6,198 nucleotides of DNA from contig CALMQD010000371.1 in NCBI GenBank assembly GCA_937871415.1, positions 1-6,198 on the forward strand, read 5' to 3'. Shown here one piece after another: positions 6,060-6,198 of the stretch. The notes under the pieces are model-generated. The model was not told the DNA's origin. It made no database searches and saw only the letters and a program-made list of their open reading frames with translations. The position numbers were made by a program, and so were the translations under genes. The stretch is from an uncultured Phycisphaerales bacterium. GTDB lineage: Bacteria; Planctomycetota; Phycisphaerae; Phycisphaerales; UBA1924. The stretch's first letter is position 1. Every line of letters starts with the position of its first letter.

Positions 6060-6198
6060 ATGATTACGACACCGCCTGCGCGAAGTTTGGGAGTTTCTGT
6101 TCCTCAAGTCGCAGAGATTCACAACTTGATAAACTTCGCCTCTGAGAACAGGGATTACCCTGGCGTTCCGACCGGCCCACCGACGGTGTGCGAATCAC
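6060..6198 (+). CDS. Possible start of an unrecognised gene (runs off the right edge)
   Basis: From the ATG at 6060 the frame stays open for 46 codons to the window end, beginning MITTPPARSLGVSVPQVAEI. I recognise no family. GC is about half, clearly below the rest of the window, and third codon positions are not GC-biased, unlike every confirmed gene here. There is no Shine-Dalgarno and no clear -10 box at leaderless spacing. A 46-codon open frame is weak evidence, and nested inverted repeats lie inside it. It could equally be a promoter or leader region, or recently acquired DNA. Confidence 0.3.
   Translation, partial: MITTPPARSLGVSVPQVAEIHNLINFASENRDYPGVPTGPPTVCES
6080..6139. repeat. Nested inverted repeats at the right edge
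   Basis: GCGAAGTTT (6080-6088) is perfectly complementary to AAACTTCGC (6131-6139). Inside it TCAAGT (6104-6109) pairs with ACTTGA (6124-6129). Folded together they give an outer 9-bp and an inner 6-bp stem with 15 nt unpaired on one side and 1 nt on the other. Whether it acts as RNA structure, a protein-binding site or nothing is unknown. Confidence 0.45.

Noticed and set aside
6149..6162. CAGGG/CCCTG short hairpin resembling part of a homing endonuclease site
   Set aside because: The stem is only 5 bp and the likeness covers just part of the known 18-bp site; it is coincidental.

Overview
This is a GC-rich stretch of bacterial chromosome. It most resembles the Planctomycetota, possibly class Phycisphaerae. 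That placement is an inference from protein flavour: the opening and loop sequences of the phosphohexomutase, a divergent HD-GYP protein, and genes lacking Shine-Dalgarno sites. No rRNA or other taxonomic marker is present. I see no mobile element, CRISPR array, tRNA or rRNA.

Left part, minus strand (1-2003): two genes of a MacAB/Lol-like tripartite ABC system. A membrane-anchored periplasmic adaptor (MacA/HlyD type, 606-2003) is followed 85 bp later by the ATPase (MacB/LolD type, 1-520), which the left window edge cuts just after Walker B. The permease part, fused or separate, would lie outside the window. Together they would export or extract a substrate across the envelope using ATP.

Centre, plus strand (2248-3708): a 486-residue HD-GYP-type protein, divergent from the transporter across a 244-bp gap. 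It keeps several metal-ligand positions and the GYP motif, but the signature His-Asp pair reads Ala-Asp and the following Lys is Met. It is probably a sensor or otherwise non-classical member rather than an ordinary cyclic-di-GMP phosphodiesterase.

Centre-right, plus strand (3767-5314): a complete phosphoglucomutase/phosphomannomutase-family enzyme, possibly the GlmM equivalent, with all catalytic motifs. A plausible promoter ends 6 nt before its ATG, which suggests a leaderless mRNA. It converges on a small four-helix DMT/DUF486 membrane protein on the minus strand (5330-5707). A perfect 9-bp hairpin lies between the two stop codons and overlaps the second one.

Right edge (5708-6198): 352 bp without a convincing gene, carrying three perfect short hairpins, then a drop in GC where a plus-strand reading frame (6060 onward) runs off the window. 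I found no convincing new multi-gene system. The best leads are the degenerate HD-GYP protein, the repeated -10/N6/ATG start architecture and the hairpin-rich right-hand intergenic region.
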